From positions 682,001-746,000 of the forward strand of contig CP021423.1 of assembly GCA_002162075.1 (NCBI GenBank): a stretch of 64,000 nt of DNA. Reading direction: 5' to 3'. Position 1 is the stretch's first letter, and each line of letters opens with the position of its first letter. Position numbers and translations under genes: made by a program. A model generated the notes under the pieces. The model had not been told where the DNA came from. It did no database searches and saw only the letters and a list, made by a program, of their open reading frames with translations. Shown piece by piece: positions 45,073-54,608 of the stretch. The stretch is from Armatimonadetes bacterium Uphvl-Ar1. Lineage in GTDB: Bacteria > Armatimonadota > Fimbriimonadia > Fimbriimonadales > Fimbriimonadaceae.

Positions 45073-46386
45073 ATGGCTAAACAAGACGAGCGCCGGGATC
45101 GTTGTTGTCTCTGCGGAAAGAAAAAGGAACAAGTTCCGAAGCTGATTGTTGGACTGCATGGAGCGGTTTGTTCGGATTGCGTTGAACTCTGCAAAGAGAT
45201 TCTGAGCAATGAAGGATCAAAGCGTGATGTTGCGCCGACGGCGGCTGCGGCGTCTTTGGAAGCGATTGGTTCGGGTTCATTCTCTGGTTCTGATTCGCGT
45301 AATTTGCCGAAGCCGAAGGAAATCGTTGAGTTCTTGGACAATTATGTGATTGGTCAAGAACACGCAAAGCGAGCCCTTTCGGTCGCGGTTTATAATCACT
45401 ACAAGCGCGTGAGCCACAAGGGTGGTGATCAAGATGTTGAATTGCAAAAGAGCAACATTTTGATGATTGGCCCGACGGGGAGTGGAAAGACGCTCTTGGC
45501 TCAGACTTTGGCGCGGATGCTTGAGGTCCCTTTCGCGATTGCGGATGCGACGGCTTTGACCGAAGCAGGCTATGTTGGGGAAGATGTTGAGAACATCTTG
45601 CTCAAGTTGTGGCAATCGGCAGAGAACATGGATTCGCGTGATCCAAAGTCACTTTGTGAGCGCGGAATCATTTATGTTGACGAGATTGACAAAGTCAGCC
45701 GCAAGAGCGACAATCCTTCGATTACACGCGATGTAAGTGGAGAAGGGGTTCAGCAAGCGTTACTCAAGATTTTGGAAGGTACGGTTGCGAATGTTCCGCC
45801 CCAAGGTGGACGAAAGCATCCTCAGCAGGATTACATCCAAGTTGACACGAGCAATATTCTCTTTATCTGCGGCGGTGCTTTTGATGGTCTGGAAGAGATT
45901 GTTATGCGCCGGCAGAAGGAGAATGTGATGGGCTTCCGGAGTGAACCGCAGAGCAAGACGGAGCGCAAGAAAGACGTTCTGCAGGATGCGAACCCCGAGG
46001 ATTTGATGAAATTCGGGTTGATTCCCGAATTCATTGGTCGATTGCCGGTTGTGACCGCCTTGAATCAGCTTGATGAAGAAGCATTGGTCGAGATTTTGAC
46101 CGGTCCGAAGAATGCGATTATGAAGCAATACGCTCGGTTCTTTGAACTGGATGGCGTTGAGCTTCAGGTTGCCTCAGAAGCCTTGCGTGAAATTGCTCAG
46201 GAAGCGATGAAGCGAAAGACGGGGGCTCGAGCATTGAGGGCGATCATTGAGCAGATCATGCTGGAAGTGATGTACGAGGTTCCGAGCAAGACGGATGTGA
46301 AACGAGTGGTTATTCCTCCGGGAGTGATCAGCGAGAAGAAGCAGCCGATTTTGATGACTCAGGAACAGATAAAAGAAGCGAGCTAG
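45073..46386 (+). CDS. clpX: ATP-dependent Clp protease ATP-binding subunit ClpX
   Basis: A 437-residue AAA+ unfoldase. The N-terminal zinc-binding domain has CLCGKKKEQ and [10 protein letters not shown], followed by [20 protein letters not shown], Walker A GPTGSGKT, Walker B IIYVDEID and the sensor/arginine-finger region [18 protein letters not shown]. It starts 14 bp after clpP behind AAGGAA and is the last gene of the operon, ending in a strong terminator. Confidence 0.98.
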   Translation: MAKQDERRDRCCLCGKKKEQVPKLIVGLHGAVCSDCVELCKEILSNEGSKRDVAPTAAAASLEAIGSGSFSGSDSRNLPKPKEIVEFLDNYVIGQEHAKRALSVAVYNHYKRVSHKGGDQDVELQKSNILMIGPTGSGKTLLAQTLARMLEVPFAIADATALTEAGYVGEDVENILLKLWQSAENMDSRDPKSLCERGIIYVDEIDKVSRKSDNPSITRDVSGEGVQQALLKILEGTVANVPPQGGRKHPQQDYIQVDTSNILFICGGAFDGLEEIVMRRQKENVMGFRSEPQSKTERKKDVLQDANPEDLMKFGLIPEFIGRLPVVTALNQLDEEALVEILTGPKNAIMKQYARFFELDGVELQVASEALREIAQEAMKRKTGARALRAIIEQIMLEVMYEVPSKTDVKRVVIPPGVISEKKQPILMTQEQIKEAS

Positions 46387-46409
46387 TTTCGCGGATTTGT
46401 TGAGAAATT

Positions 46410-46440
46410 GGGCTAGGAGTTTGACTCCTGGCCCGATTTT
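46410..46440 (+). terminator. Terminator of the tig-clpP-clpX operon
   Basis: GGGCTAGGAGT (46410-46420) and ACTCCTGGCCC (46424-46434) form an 11-bp stem with one T-G wobble and a 3-base loop, followed by GATTTTG. Confidence 0.88.
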
Positions 46441-46534
46441 GTTGCTGGCTGGTAGGGTTTGCGGCTAGTAAGTGTGCGATCAGTAGGGTTGCCGGATTGG
46501 TTGGGCCCTGTTAATTTTGGTAGTGAAAGAATGC

Positions 46535-46592
46535 ATTCAACTGTTGAATAAGATCAGTGTGCCGGAATGCTCCATCCCTGGAGAGTGGCACA
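46535..46592 (+). promoter_or_regulatory. Palindrome and leader hairpin upstream of 46623 gene
   Basis: ATTCAAC-T-GTTGAAT (46535-46549) is a 15-bp dyad that could be an operator. Just after it TGTGCC (46558-46563) and GGCACA (46587-46592) enclose CTCCA/TGGAG, forming a nested hairpin that may lie in the mRNA leader of the next gene. Both were found by eye. Confidence 0.35.
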
Positions 46593-46622
46593 GTTTGAAT
46601 TGAGATTGAGGCGAGAACTCTG

Positions 46623-46964
46623 ATGTACTTACTGACTTGGAACCACATAGATCGACAAATTGAAGCCAGCTTTGGCGGAAAAGTGACGCTTGCTGAGGCA
46701 AACGTTTTTATGGAAGAGCTGCGAGAATTGCTTGCGGACAAAAGTGATCGGCATTTTGACGTGATGATGGATTATTCGACTTCGAGTCCGATGGCGGAGG
46801 ATGTTGCGCGGACTTTGGAAGAAGCACGAGAAATGTGCTTGTTCGGGGGAGCCTCGCGGATCACCTTTGTGACGCGAACCCAGAATGAAGCGGCGGTCTT
46901 GACGAATGCGCGCCTGCAAGGCGTGTTGGAAGGTCGCGAGCGCTACATGGCTTTTGCTGCATAA
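46623..46964 (+). CDS. Hypothetical protein, STAS-like
   Basis: A 113-residue protein of alternating strands and helices. MYLLTWNHIDRQIEASFGGK opens like the beta hairpin of a STAS or SpoIIAA-like domain; the SITFVT-like strand (ASRITFVTRTQ) lies near residue 77. No phosphoacceptor serine can be assigned. It stands alone with its own leader structure and terminator, which suggests independent control. Confidence 0.6.
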   Translation: MYLLTWNHIDRQIEASFGGKVTLAEANVFMEELRELLADKSDRHFDVMMDYSTSSPMAEDVARTLEEAREMCLFGGASRITFVTRTQNEAAVLTNARLQGVLEGRERYMAFAA

Positions 46965-47023
46965 GAGAGCGATTTTTATGGGCAGCTGGCTTGCTGGATG
47001 CCCACCATTCCTCTCCTCAACGC

Positions 47024-47049
47024 AACCCCGACGATGATGTCGGGGTTTT
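47024..47049 (+). terminator. Terminator after 46623 gene
   Basis: AACCCCGAC (47024-47032) and GTCGGGGTT (47039-47047) form a 9-bp stem with a T-tract. It abuts the convergent RNHCP gene. Confidence 0.88.
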
Positions 47050-47056
47050 ATTGTGT

Positions 47057-47410
47057 TCATAGGCCCTCTATCCTCTCGATTGGAAATGGGCTTTCGACCA
47101 ATGGCTTTGCAGCGAGCTTGAGCAAAACGTACGGATTATCGTCCGCCGCTGTGCGGTTACTTTTGAACGCACCGCATCCAGTGCATCGGTGGATGATGGC
47201 CCATTCGGTTCCTTTCCGCACCCAAATGGCGACGGGCTCCATGTCGGATTGACACGGACTTGTTCGGTCCCCCGGTTTGTGATCGACGTGAAGAGAATGA
47301 AGGCAATTGGGGCAGTGATTGCGGTGATTTGATCCAGCGCCATCGGGATAGACGAGGGTGCGGCAGTTGACGCACCGAAACGGCTTGTTAAGTTGTTTTT
47401 GTTTGTTCAA
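47057..47410 (-). CDS. RNHCP-domain zinc-finger protein
   Basis: A 117-residue protein named for its core: CVNCRTLV near residue 13, then NHRNHCPNCLHSLHVD and PGDRTSPC, and a second CTGCG near residue 76. These cysteine and histidine pairs should bind zinc. The family is widespread in bacteria but its function is unknown; a nucleic-acid-binding role is often assumed. It appears to be transcribed alone. Confidence 0.9.
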   Translation of the reverse strand: MNKQKQLNKPFRCVNCRTLVYPDGAGSNHRNHCPNCLHSLHVDHKPGDRTSPCQSDMEPVAIWVRKGTEWAIIHRCTGCGAFKSNRTAADDNPYVLLKLAAKPLVESPFPIERIEGL

Positions 47411-47436
47411 TTGATCCTAGTTGTTGTTAAACAGTG

Positions 47437-47453
47437 CCACCAGATGCTGGTGG
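47437..47453. other. Short hairpin between the phosphotransferase and RNHCP genes
   Basis: CCACCAG (47437-47443) pairs with CTGGTGG (47447-47453). It may mark the end of the upstream minus-strand transcript, but a T-tract is missing. Confidence 0.3.
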
Positions 47454-47535
47454 TGAAGAGATTTTTGTGGGCTCCAAGATTTGCACTTGGGCAACTTAGG
47501 ATCGGGCGGTCTTCATACGATTTCCGTCGCAGAGT

Positions 47536-48528
47536 TTAGTCCGGGGCATCGAGTCGTGAGTAGGACCCAGACTGTTCGAGTCGCTGGAATTGTTCGGCGG
47601 TGGCTTCGGTGTATTTGGGAGTGAGAGCCCGAATCTCGGGATTTGCGATGGTCAGAATCTCGTTTGCGAGGAGGAGACGCCGGGAGGCAATCAGGTACTC
47701 CCAGTCTGTCCACGAGACACCGAAATCTGGGGGTGAATAGGGGAAGCATTTCCAGAACTGGGCTTCTCGTTTGCGCCAGCCTGGTTGGGAGCGGAAGTAG
47801 AAGAATGCGGTGCTGATGTCGAATAATGGCGGGGCATAACAACAATCGTCGAAATCGAGGATGTGAATTTGATCGCCAGTACGTTTCATATTTCCCATGT
47901 GCAGATCGTAGTGAATAATCTGAGTAGATTGAGATTGTTGTAAGTTGACATAAATGGAATTGGCTTTATCGAAAATACTCTTGAACAGCGGTGTATAGGT
48001 TTTGTACCCACTCTCGGAAAAGTTAAGGGTTTGACCGAGAATCACATCGTTAATCGTTGGGAGCTCGGCGTTTTGGGGAAGTTGAGGTGGGTTTTCATGG
48101 AGCAAATACATCGTTTCTGCATAACTTTTAACGAGCTTAAGAGACGGGCGAGTTGGGTAGGGGGTTCCGGGGAGCCAGTGGTAACACACGGCATGGAGCG
48201 GTCGGTCGAAGCTGGGGAGGTCGCCGGTCAAGATGTATTCGCCTGTGGGTGTGCAATGAGGGATGGCAGCGGAAATTTTGGGGTTCTCGGCGAGTTGGGA
48301 TGTCCAAGCGATTTCGCCCCGGATGTTTTCAAGCGTCCGAGGTGAGTTGATATTGATGCGGAGGGCGAATGTGCCTCGTGCTGACTCAATCCGGAATGTT
48401 GTGTTGTATCCGTGGTTGGCGAGTCGGATGGAGGTTGGGTCGAGTCCGAATTCGGCGGCGAATTTCTGAGCGAAGGGCCGGAGGGTGGCGACTTGGCTTT
48501 GTTTGGAGAGATCGTTGAAAGGTTTCAC
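47536..48528 (-). CDS. APH-family phosphotransferase (kinase-like)
   Basis: A 330-residue protein with the aminoglycoside/choline-kinase fold. N-lobe NTTFRIESARGTFALRIN resembles the ATP-binding lysine strand; the catalytic loop is IIHYDLHMGNMK near residue 210 and the metal-binding ILDFDDC follows 16 residues later. This is the usual Brenner motif. Substrates in the family include homoserine, choline, sugars and antibiotics, and cannot be deduced here. It is divergent from pruA. Confidence 0.87.
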   Translation of the reverse strand: MKPFNDLSKQSQVATLRPFAQKFAAEFGLDPTSIRLANHGYNTTFRIESARGTFALRININSPRTLENIRGEIAWTSQLAENPKISAAIPHCTPTGEYILTGDLPSFDRPLHAVCYHWLPGTPYPTRPSLKLVKSYAETMYLLHENPPQLPQNAELPTINDVILGQTLNFSESGYKTYTPLFKSIFDKANSIYVNLQQSQSTQIIHYDLHMGNMKRTGDQIHILDFDDCCYAPPLFDISTAFFYFRSQPGWRKREAQFWKCFPYSPPDFGVSWTDWEYLIASRRLLLANEILTIANPEIRALTPKYTEATAEQFQRLEQSGSYSRLDAPD

Positions 48529-48599
48529 GGGAGGAATTCGGTCGGGTCGTGGTCACTTTGGACGAGGGAGTCAGGCAGTTGGCTCGGTAGACTGCGGAT

Positions 48600-50228
48600 A
48601 TGAAAGTGGGCAATTTCCGTTACCCGATGCCAGTCAACGAACCGATCTTGAATTATGGGCCAGGAAGTCCAGAAAAGGCACGGCTTAAAGAGGTTTTAAG
48701 TGAGCTGAAGGGGCAGGTGATGGACATTCCGATGGTGATTTGCGGGAAAGAAGTCCGGAGTGGTGATACGAAAGAGATTCGGCCACCGCACGAAATCAGC
48801 CATTTGTTGGGACACTTTCATGCAAGCGATGAGAGTCATGTCCGGGCAGCGATTGATGCGGCTTTGGCGGCGCGAAAGAGCTGGGCGGCAATGGATTGGG
48901 AAACGCGGGCGGCGATTTTTCTGAAAGCGGCGGATCTGATTGCGACGAAGTATCGACCTTACATGAACGGTACCACGATGCTGGGTCAGAGCAAGAACGC
49001 ATTTCAAGCAGAGATTGATGCGGCTTGCGAAATCATCGACTTTTTGCGGTTCAACGTTCACTTTTTGGACGAGATTTATCGTGGTCAGCCGATCAGTGGG
49101 CCGATGATGCATAACCGCATGGAGTACCGAGGACTTGAAGGGTTTGTGCTGGCGGTGACGCCGTTCAACTTTACGGCGATTGGCGGGAATCTCCCGACTT
49201 GTGTTGCGATGTGCGGCAACGTTGTGGTTTGGAAGCCGGCGAATACTCAGGTGTATTCGGCTTACATGTTCATGAAGATTTTGCAAGAGGCAGGGTTGCC
49301 GGACGGGGTCATCAATTTGATCTATCCGAGCGGGCCCGTTGCGGGAGAGATTTGCACGAGTCACCCGGACTTTGCGGGGGTTCACTTTACGGGCTCTACG
49401 GGTGTTTTCAATTACTTCTGGAAGACGATTGGTGAACGAATTGCGACTTACAAGGGTTACCCACGGATTGTTGGAGAGACGGGCGGTAAGGACTTTGTGA
49501 TTGCGCACAAATCGGCGAATCCAGATGAAGTTGTGACGGCTTTGCTCCGCGGGGCTTTTGAATATCAAGGCCAGAAATGTTCGGCGGCGAGTCGGGCTTA
49601 CATTCCTTCCAATATGGCGGCGGAAGTCAAGGAGAAGCTGATTGCAGGGGTTAAGAGCTTTAAGATGGGGCCGGTGGACGACTTCCGGAACTTTGTTAAT
49701 GCAGTCATTGATGAGAAAGCGTTTGACTCAATTGCGGGTTACATTGACCAGGCGAAGGCGGACGGACAGGATATTTGGGTGGGCGGTGGTCACGACAAGT
49801 CGGTGGGTTATTTCATTGAGCCGACGGTAATTGAAGCGAAGGATCCGAAGTACCGGACGATGTGTGAGGAGATTTTTGGGCCGGTTTTGACGGTGCATGT
49901 TTATGATGCGGAGAAGTTTGAGGAGACTTTGGATTTGGTTGATTCGACTTCGCCTTATGCTTTGACCGGTGCGGTGCTGAGCAAGGATCGCGCGGCGGTG
50001 GAGCTTGCGGTTGAAAAGCTCCGGCACGCGGCGGGGAACTTCTACATCAACGATAAACCGACGGGGGCAGTGGTTGGTCAGCAACCGTTTGGTGGCGCGC
50101 GGGCGAGCGGGACGAATGATAAGGCGGGGTCGCCTTTGAATTTGTATCGGTGGCTGAGCGCCCGGACGATTAAGGAAACATTTGTCACTCCAACGGACTA
50201 CCGCTATCCGTTTTTGGGCGAAGAGTAA
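48600..50228 (+). CDS. pruA: L-glutamate gamma-semialdehyde dehydrogenase (1-pyrroline-5-carboxylate dehydrogenase)
   Basis: An NAD-dependent aldehyde dehydrogenase converting glutamate semialdehyde to glutamate, the second step of proline catabolism. 542 residues; catalytic C327 in FEYQGQKCSAASR, general base E293 in GETGGKDFV, substrate-binding VTPFNFTAIGGNL, and the C-terminal GAVVGQQPFGGARASGTNDK are typical of the single-domain PruA group. No proline dehydrogenase is in the window. A convergent hairpin follows. Confidence 0.95.
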   Translation: MKVGNFRYPMPVNEPILNYGPGSPEKARLKEVLSELKGQVMDIPMVICGKEVRSGDTKEIRPPHEISHLLGHFHASDESHVRAAIDAALAARKSWAAMDWETRAAIFLKAADLIATKYRPYMNGTTMLGQSKNAFQAEIDAACEIIDFLRFNVHFLDEIYRGQPISGPMMHNRMEYRGLEGFVLAVTPFNFTAIGGNLPTCVAMCGNVVVWKPANTQVYSAYMFMKILQEAGLPDGVINLIYPSGPVAGEICTSHPDFAGVHFTGSTGVFNYFWKTIGERIATYKGYPRIVGETGGKDFVIAHKSANPDEVVTALLRGAFEYQGQKCSAASRAYIPSNMAAEVKEKLIAGVKSFKMGPVDDFRNFVNAVIDEKAFDSIAGYIDQAKADGQDIWVGGGHDKSVGYFIEPTVIEAKDPKYRTMCEEIFGPVLTVHVYDAEKFEETLDLVDSTSPYALTGAVLSKDRAAVELAVEKLRHAAGNFYINDKPTGAVVGQQPFGGARASGTNDKAGSPLNLYRWLSARTIKETFVTPTDYRYPFLGEE

Positions 50229-50240
50229 GGAGAGGAATTT

Positions 50241-50266
50241 GGGGCGACATATTCTTGTGTCGCCCC
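50241..50266. terminator. Bidirectional terminator between pruA and the HerA-like gene
   Basis: GGGGCGACA (50241-50249) pairs with TGTCGCCCC (50258-50266) between the two convergent stops. T-tracts are short. Confidence 0.7.
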
Positions 50267-50272
50267 AGTTCC

Positions 50273-51793
50273 TTAGCGGCCCTTGAAAAGGCCGCCGAGG
50301 ATTCCTCGAATGATTTTGCCGCTGTTCTTGCTGAGCTCGCGGCCGATTTGGGAGCCGGCGGAGCGCATGGCGGATTTCATCATGGCTTCTCCAGCGGTCT
50401 CGCGGGTCCGGGGTCGTGAGGTTGTTCTTTGGGCCCGAGCGGCTTCTTTTGCGGCTTTTTCTTCGGCTTCGGCTTTTGCTTCGGCGGCTTCAAGATCGGC
50501 AGCTTCAGCGGCGGCTTGTTCGGCGCGTGTGGTGAGGACTTCGTAGGCGGACTCTCGGTCTACGGTTTTGTCGTAAAGGGCGGCAACGGGGGAATTGGCC
50601 ATGATTTTCGCGCGCTCTTCTGGAGTTGCGGGGCCAAGTCGGGAGCTGGGTGGGCGGATCAGGGTTTGCTGGACGATGATGGGGGTTCCTTTGCCTTCCA
50701 GAGTACTGACGAGGGCTTCACCGACTCCGAGTTGGGTGATGACTTCTTCGGTGCTGAATGAGGGATTGACGCGGAATGTGGTAGCGGCGGCTTTGACGGC
50801 TTTTTGGTCGCGGGGGGTGAAGGCGCGAAGGGCGTGTTGATAGCGGTTGCCGAGTTGGCCGAGGACGCTGTCGGGGATATCCAGAGGATTTTGGGTGACG
50901 AAGTAAACGCCGACGCCTTTTGAGCGAATCAGTCGGACAACTTGCTCGACTTTATCGACGAGGGGTTTGGGGGCGTCGTTGAAGAGGAGGTGAGCTTCGT
51001 CGAAGAAGAAGACGAGCTTGGGTTGGTCGGGATCTCCGACTTCGGGGAGTTCTTCAAAGAGTTCGGAGAGAAGCCAGAGGAGGAATGTGGAGTAGAGCTT
51101 GGGGCTCTGCATGAGCTTGTCAGCGGCAAGGATGTTGATGAAGCCTTCGCCAGTGTGGGTGGTGCGCATGAAATCTTTGAGATCCAGAGCTGGTTCGCCG
51201 AAGAATTTTTCACCGCCTTGCTGTTCGAGCACGAGGAGGGCGCGTTGGATTGCGCCGACGGATGCGGAGCTGACCTGTCCGTATTCGGTTTGGATTTCTT
51301 TGGCGTTGTCGCCGATGAAGTTGAGCATGCTTTTGAGATCTTTGAGATCAAGCATCAGGAGGTCTTGGTCGTCGGCGATGGCGAAGGCGATGTTGAGGAC
51401 GCCTTCTTGGGTTTCATTGAGTTGGAGGAGTTGGGCGAGGAGAAGGGGGCCCATCTCGGAGACAGTGGTTCGGATTTGGTGGCCTTGATCGGCGAACAGA
51501 TCCCAGAAGATGACGGGAGCGGGTTTGTATGTGTAGTTTTGGAGATCGATGACCTGGGCGCGTTCTTCGAGTTTGGAGTTTCCGCCGCCGGTTTGTGAGA
51601 GTCCGCTGAGGTCGCCTTTGACATCGGCCATGAAGACGGGGACACCCATTTGGGAGAATTGCTCGGCGAGGATTTGGAGGGTGACGGTTTTTCCGGTTCC
51701 GGTTGCTCCAGCGATGAGTCCGTGGCGGTTGGAGAGTTTGGGGAGTTGGTAGACGGATTCGGTTGATTTTCCGACGAAGATGGGATCGGCCAT
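50273..51793 (-). CDS. HerA-like ATPase/helicase (DUF853)
   Basis: A 506-residue P-loop ATPase. Walker A GATGTGKT lies at residues 29-36, Walker B in [12 protein letters not shown] near residue 270, and [20 protein letters not shown] is the sensor-like segment typical of the DUF853 (YjgR-type) branch of HerA-like proteins. The C-terminus is an alanine/glutamate-rich coiled coil and a glycine-rich end ([15 protein letters not shown]). Its cellular role is not established; relatives have been linked to DNA processing. Confidence 0.9.
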   Translation of the reverse strand: MADPIFVGKSTESVYQLPKLSNRHGLIAGATGTGKTVTLQILAEQFSQMGVPVFMADVKGDLSGLSQTGGGNSKLEERAQVIDLQNYTYKPAPVIFWDLFADQGHQIRTTVSEMGPLLLAQLLQLNETQEGVLNIAFAIADDQDLLMLDLKDLKSMLNFIGDNAKEIQTEYGQVSSASVGAIQRALLVLEQQGGEKFFGEPALDLKDFMRTTHTGEGFINILAADKLMQSPKLYSTFLLWLLSELFEELPEVGDPDQPKLVFFFDEAHLLFNDAPKPLVDKVEQVVRLIRSKGVGVYFVTQNPLDIPDSVLGQLGNRYQHALRAFTPRDQKAVKAAATTFRVNPSFSTEEVITQLGVGEALVSTLEGKGTPIIVQQTLIRPPSSRLGPATPEERAKIMANSPVAALYDKTVDRESAYEVLTTRAEQAAAEAADLEAAEAKAEAEEKAAKEAARAQRTTSRPRTRETAGEAMMKSAMRSAGSQIGRELSKNSGKIIRGILGGLFKGR

Positions 51794-51871
51794 TTCTTTT
51801 CTCTTTTTGGTTAGGGATTAGGTTACCGCAGGGGCGGGGACTTGGTGGTTCTTGGTAAGATTGGGTTCGAT

Positions 51872-52948
51872 ATGGCGAAGAAGATCAAAGTTGGTGTGAT
51901 TGGGACGGGGATGATTGCGAATCATGCGCACTTGCCGGGGTATTTCTCGATTCCGGAAGAAGTGGAAGTTGTTTGGCTTTGTGACAAGAAGTCGGATCGG
52001 CTGGCGGAAAACGCAACGAAGTGGGGGGTGAGCAAGACGACGGAGAATTATCACGACTTGCTGAATGATCCGGAAATTGATGCGGTGAGCGTGGCAACGC
52101 CGAATTTGGAGCACATGCAGATGACGGTGGATGCTCTGAAGGCAGGCAAGCACGTTTTGTGTGAGAAGCCGCTTTCAATGAATGCCGATCAGAGTAAGGC
52201 GATGTGCCGCGCGGCGAAGGAAAGCGGGAAGGTGTTGCAGGTTGGCTTGCAATACCGGTTCTGTGGTCCGGGGATGTTCATGAAAGACTATATCGCGAAT
52301 GGACATATGGGCGATATTTACTATGGTCGGGCCCAGGCGATGCGCCGACGGGGTGTTCCGGGTTGGGGGGTTTTTACGAACAAGGAGAAGCAGGGCGGTG
52401 GCCCGCTGATTGATATTGGGGTGCACATTTTGGACTTCACCCTGCATTTGATGGGTTATCCGAAGCCGGTGGCGGCGACGGGGAAGACCTGGGACATGCT
52501 CGGAAAGAATCCTGAGATCACGAACTTCATGGGCGACTATGACCGTTCGACTTTTACGGTTGAGGATATGGCGGTGGGGATGATTCGGTTTGAGGATGGT
52601 CAGATGGTGCTTTTGGAAAGCTCATTTATGGCGAATATTGAGCAGGAGTTCTTTAAGACGACATTGATGGGTACGAAGAGCGGGGCGGAAGTTTGTCCGG
52701 GCTTTAGTGAGGATCCGATTGTGATCTTTAGTGAGCGAGACAAGCAGGTTTTCAATGAGCGCCCGGTGAACATTCCGGATGTGAAGAGTTCGCATGTTAA
52801 GGAAGTTCAGGAGTTTGTGCGGACGATTCGGGAGGGCGGTGAGTCGCTGGTTCCGGGTGAGCACGGGTTGATTTTGAATGCGATTTTTGACGCGGTTTAT
52901 AAGAGTTCGGAGACGGGTCAAGAAGAGCGGATTGATCTGAGTTACTGA
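51872..52948 (+). CDS. Gfo/Idh/MocA-family oxidoreductase
   Basis: A 358-residue NAD(P)-dependent sugar or cyclitol dehydrogenase. Rossmann motif VGVIGTGMIANHAHLPGY at the N-terminus, then VSVATPNLEHMQM, the EKPL motif (HVLCEKPLSMNADQ, catalytic Lys) near residue 98, and GGGPLIDIGVHILD with the active-site aspartate and histidine near residue 185. The ATG at 51872 directly precedes the first strand; a GTG 30 bases earlier is less likely. The substrate is unknown. Confidence 0.93.
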   Translation: MAKKIKVGVIGTGMIANHAHLPGYFSIPEEVEVVWLCDKKSDRLAENATKWGVSKTTENYHDLLNDPEIDAVSVATPNLEHMQMTVDALKAGKHVLCEKPLSMNADQSKAMCRAAKESGKVLQVGLQYRFCGPGMFMKDYIANGHMGDIYYGRAQAMRRRGVPGWGVFTNKEKQGGGPLIDIGVHILDFTLHLMGYPKPVAATGKTWDMLGKNPEITNFMGDYDRSTFTVEDMAVGMIRFEDGQMVLLESSFMANIEQEFFKTTLMGTKSGAEVCPGFSEDPIVIFSERDKQVFNERPVNIPDVKSSHVKEVQEFVRTIREGGESLVPGEHGLILNAIFDAVYKSSETGQEERIDLSY

Positions 52949-52969
52949 TTGAGGTTCGATTAAGTAAGA

Positions 52970-53005
52970 TCCCCCTAAGGCATTGCTCTTCGGGGGATTT
53001 CTTTT
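52970..53005 (+). terminator. Terminator of the oxidoreductase gene
   Basis: ATCCCCC (52970-52976) pairs with GGGGGAT (52993-52999), with further AAG/CTT pairing inside, and is followed by TTCTTTTT. Confidence 0.85.
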
Positions 53006-53017
53006 TAGTAGAAAGGG

Positions 53018-53488
53018 TTAATTCCAGTGGACGTCGGTGTCACCGTCGAGGGCTTGGATGTAGTTGAGCTGGGCGGTGTGGTACATCATGTGGACGGATG
53101 CGAGGCCGACCATTCCGCTGAACGATGTTTCTCGTTCGCCGATTTTGAATTTTTCGTTAAATTTTTCGCTGGGGATGGGGGCCATGGCGGCGATGATGGC
53201 ATCGGCTGATTCTTTGAGCTGGGCGATGGCGGTTTCTTTGTTCCGGTCTGAGTCGGGGCAGACGGCCCAATCGTCGTTGAAGGGCCATGGGCCGGGATCT
53301 TCGCCGCGGAGTTGGGCGGCGATGCGATGGTTGACGACGATGACTTCGTGGGTGAAGTCGTAGCCGGAGCGAGCTTTTCCGCCGGGTGATTTTTCCAGTT
53401 GTTCGTGGGAGAGGGCTTCGAGGTCTTGGGTGTAGAAGTTGGCGGATTGGTTGATTCGTTCGTGGAGGAAGTCTTTGATTTCGGACAT
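53018..53488 (-). CDS. DinB-family protein
   Basis: A 156-residue four-helix-bundle protein of the DinB/YfiT type, a putative metal-dependent thiol-transferase fold. The metal-binding histidines can be matched to FTHEVIVVNHRIA near residue 50 and VHMMYHTAQLNYIQAL near the C-terminus. In other bacteria such proteins are stress- or thiol-related (for example bacillithiol transferases), but the cofactor here is unknown. Confidence 0.82.
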   Translation of the reverse strand: MSEIKDFLHERINQSANFYTQDLEALSHEQLEKSPGGKARSGYDFTHEVIVVNHRIAAQLRGEDPGPWPFNDDWAVCPDSDRNKETAIAQLKESADAIIAAMAPIPSEKFNEKFKIGERETSFSGMVGLASVHMMYHTAQLNYIQALDGDTDVHWN

Positions 53489-53556
53489 GGGCGTGAGTTT
53501 ACTTGAATAATCTGAGTTTCATTTTCTTGCGAGACGGGATCAAATTTGCTATTTCT

Positions 53557-53600
53557 GCCTCACCCATTACCCTTCCCCCCCGGGGAGGGAAGAACGAGGA
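53557..53600. repeat. GC-rich repeat, partial palindrome
   Basis: A CCTCACCC lead (53559) is followed by CCCTTCCCC and, three bases later, GGGGAGGGA. It shares its lead with 15745. It is separated by about 100 bp from a second palindrome at 53707. Confidence 0.5.
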
Positions 53601-53706
53601 TGGTCTGGTAAATCAAAATTTCTGGGGTTTAAGAGCCAAAAAAAATTGAATTGCAAATCCATCCTAGTACTTGTCGTAATTATCAGGCGAGACCCCTATC
53701 CCCCGG

Positions 53707-53742
53707 CCCCCTTCCCCCTAAAAGAATTTAGGGGGAAGGGGG
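53707..53742. repeat. Perfect 16-bp inverted repeat of dispersed type
   Basis: CCCCCTTCCCCCTAAA (53707-53722) is the exact reverse complement of 53727-53742, with a 4-base loop and a preceding GAGACCCCTATCCCCCGG lead. It overlaps the reconstructed end of the metallophosphoesterase gene. Confidence 0.75.
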
Positions 53743-54608
53743 TTCCAGAGTTAGAATTGCGACTTCGGGGGGCAGAAGAGGCGGGAGGGGAAGAAGGTGG
53801 TGGCGAGGCCCCGGGTGACATAGAGGGGGGTGGGGGCATTGGGATAGTAGCCTCGGATGTATTTGCGCCCGTTGGACGTTTTCTTGGGTGCCCAGCCCCA
53901 AGGGGTGAGGAATTGTCCGCCGTGAGAGTGACCGGCGAGCATGAGTTCAGGGCCGATGGGGAGTTGTTCAACCATATCAGGCTCGTGCCAAAGGATGACG
54001 ATGGGGTTTTGGGGGTTGGATTTTTCGAGGGTTGTGTAGGGAGCGGGGGTGCCACCGTTGGCGGAGTCAATGCCGACCCACTCGATGCCGTCTTGGTGAT
54101 GAACTTGATTGAGGAGAAATCGGGCACCGAGGTCTTCGACGATGGATTTGACTTGGTTGACATCTCCTCGGTCGTGGTCGCGATTGCCGGGGATTATCAG
54201 GCATTTCCCGGCGAAATGGGGGAGGTCTTGGAGCGCGAACTGGAGGAGGTGGCGGTAGTAGGGGGTGTTTCGGTCGACAAGATCACCGCCGATTACGAGG
54301 ATATTGGGGTTCTGATCGGCGAGCCAGGACAGTGCGGCTCGGGCGAGGGTGATGGTTTGCTGGTCGCGGATATGGAGGTCGGCGATGAACCCGATGCGAT
54401 AGCCAGCGAGGGAGGCGGGCCAGCGAGGGATGGTTAGGGTTCGTTGCTCGGCAACGAGGCGATTTGCTTCGACAAAATGTCCATATGCAAGCGCGGCGGC
54501 TCCGAATCCGGAGGCGGCAGTGAGCAAATTCGAAAGGGCTTTCAAGTCTGGGGGTTTACCTGGTTCGGATGAAAGCCCTTTGGTATTAGGGTTATCTGGT
54601 TTTCGCAA
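53728..54608 (-). CDS. Metallophosphoesterase (apparent frameshift at 3' end)
   Basis: A calcineurin-like phosphoesterase of the YaeI-like membrane-anchored group. After an N-terminal hydrophobic segment come GFIADLHIRD (metal Asp, His), VIGGDLVDRN, IPGNRDHDR and LAGHSHGGQF. As given the frame stops at 53751. Adding a base to the G6 run 53767-53772 restores the family ending RLFCPPEVAILTL and moves the stop to 53728, inside the adjacent inverted repeat, giving 293 residues. Family members hydrolyse lipid-linked phosphates such as UDP-diacylglucosamine; the substrate here is unknown. Confidence 0.88.
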
